From positions 1 to 6,243 of the forward strand of contig DDRA01000014.1 in NCBI GenBank assembly GCA_002343545.1: a stretch of DNA of 6,243 nucleotides. The letters are read 5' to 3'. The notes below the pieces were generated by a model that saw nothing but the letters and a program-made list of their open reading frames with translations, made no database searches and was not told the DNA's origin. Below, piece by piece: positions 5,504 to 6,243 of this stretch. The translations under genes and the position numbers were made by a program. Source of the stretch: Bacteriovoracaceae bacterium UBA2428 (GTDB taxonomy: Bacteria > Bdellovibrionota > UBA2428). Every line of letters begins with the position of its first letter. Position 1 is the first letter of the stretch.

Positions 5504-6243
5504 ATGTCTGATTCGATTCGCCAACCCGCCGAATGGGCCCCGCACCGCGCCTGCTGGCTCGCGTGGCCGAGCGCCGCCGACTTGTGGGAAGAGAACCTGC
5601 CCGGCGCGCAAGCCGAGTTCCGCGAGCTCTGCCGCGCCATCGGCGCGAGCGAGAAGCTCGAGATCCTCGTTCCGAATGAGAGCGCCGCCCGCGACGCGGA
5701 ACGCGCCCTGGCCGGACTCGAAGCACGCTTTCACCGCATCGACTTCGGCGACATCTGGCTGCGCGACACGGCGCCGATCTTCATGCACGGCCTCGACGGG
5801 CGCCTGGCCGCCGTACGCTTCGCCTTCAACGGCTGGGGCGAGAAGTACGTGCTCCCTTTCGATGCGGCCGTGTCGGCGCGCCTCGCCGAAGCCTCGGGGC
5901 ACGCGACGCGCAGCCACGCCTGGGTCCTCGAGGGTGGCGCGATCGACGTCGACGGCGAAGGAACCCTGCTCACGACCGAGCAGTGCCTCCTGAATCCGAA
6001 CCGTCACGGGGGCGCCACGCCTTCGAAAACCGAGGTCGAGAAACGCGTGCTGGCCGCCTTCGGCGCGACCCGCGCGATCTGGATCCGCGAAGGGCTGCTG
6101 AACGACCATACCGACGGGCATATCGACACGATCGCGCGCTTCACCTCGCCCGGCGTCGTCGTCTGCATGCAAGCGCACGACGAAGACGATCCGAATCGCG
6201 CCGTGCTCGACGAGATCGCCGCGACGCTCGAAGCCGCGCAGCG
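5504..6243 (+). CDS. aguA: Agmatine deiminase family protein (partial, C-terminus beyond right edge)
   Basis: The family hydrolyses agmatine to N-carbamoylputrescine and ammonia, a step of the arginine-decarboxylase route to putrescine, in the cytoplasm. There are 246 complete codons. The N-terminus QPAEWAPHRACWLAWPS (7-23) is the family hallmark. FGDIWLRDTAPIF (81-93) carries Asp88, NGWGEKY is at 109-115 and LEGGAIDVDGEGTLLTTEQC (142-161) carries Glu143. LNPNR is at 163-167, and LNDHTDGHIDTIARF (199-213) carries His202 and Asp204. By family knowledge these four correspond to the Asp, Glu, His and Asp of the agmatine deiminase active site. The nucleophilic Cys near the C-terminus lies outside the window. 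ATG 5504 is preferred for its GGAG at six bases; 5492 and 5471 are in-frame alternatives adding 4 or 11 residues. No stop or frameshift is seen. Related peptidyl-arginine deiminases share the fold, but the absence of a signal peptide favours the small-molecule enzyme. An aguB partner might lie downstream. Confidence 0.92.
   Translation, partial: MSDSIRQPAEWAPHRACWLAWPSAADLWEENLPGAQAEFRELCRAIGASEKLEILVPNESAARDAERALAGLEARFHRIDFGDIWLRDTAPIFMHGLDGRLAAVRFAFNGWGEKYVLPFDAAVSARLAEASGHATRSHAWVLEGGAIDVDGEGTLLTTEQCLLNPNRHGGATPSKTEVEKRVLAAFGATRAIWIREGLLNDHTDGHIDTIARFTSPGVVVCMQAHDEDDPNRAVLDEIAATLEAAQ

Noticed and set aside
5405..6178. A 257-codon minus-strand open frame opposite the agmatine deiminase gene
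   Set aside because: The plus strand carries the conserved agmatine deiminase motifs throughout. The antisense frame is Arg/Ala/Gly-rich and unlike any family I know.

Overview
The window reads as chromosomal DNA from a GC-rich Gram-negative bacterium. The evidence is an outer-membrane beta-barrel protein ending in Phe, a lipobox-bearing periplasmic binding protein, several non-ATG starts (TTG, GTG) and GC-ending codons in most genes. The lineage cannot be fixed from the sequence; a deltaproteobacterial or Bdellovibrionota-like organism is only a guess.

Layout. The left half (1-3202, minus strand) is a compact high-affinity phosphate uptake operon in the order pstS-pstC-pstA-pstB, with pstB cut by the left edge. 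Its junctions are overlaps or single-base gaps, as expected for co-translated subunits of one ABC importer. PstS captures phosphate in the periplasm, PstC and PstA form the channel, and PstB hydrolyses ATP.

A 154-bp divergent intergenic region (3203-3356) separates pstS from a plus-strand gene at 3357-4397. It holds Pho-box-like TGTCA/CGTCA repeats with an 11-bp period, plus a leader hairpin and a very strong ribosome binding site for the TTG start of pstS.

The plus-strand gene is the most interesting item. It would usually be annotated as hypothetical, but it carries a signal peptide and, in its C-terminal half, the signature of cholera/pertussis-type mono-ADP-ribosyltransferases: R-x-D-S-R-P-P, a following L-E-H, F-V-S-L-S, and a strand resembling the cholera toxin segment before its catalytic glutamates. 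The protein stops just where the catalytic Glu is expected, so it is either a truncated or inactive relative, or a divergent enzyme. The N-terminal ~150 residues are unrecognised.

A hairpin at 4402-4442 lies between this gene and a convergent minus-strand gene (4461-5393) for an exported beta-barrel porin-like protein. Divergent to that, at 5504 and running off the right edge, is an agmatine deiminase-family gene (aguA-like) with four of the five expected active-site residues inside the window. No RNA genes, CRISPR arrays, insertion sequences or tRNAs were seen.
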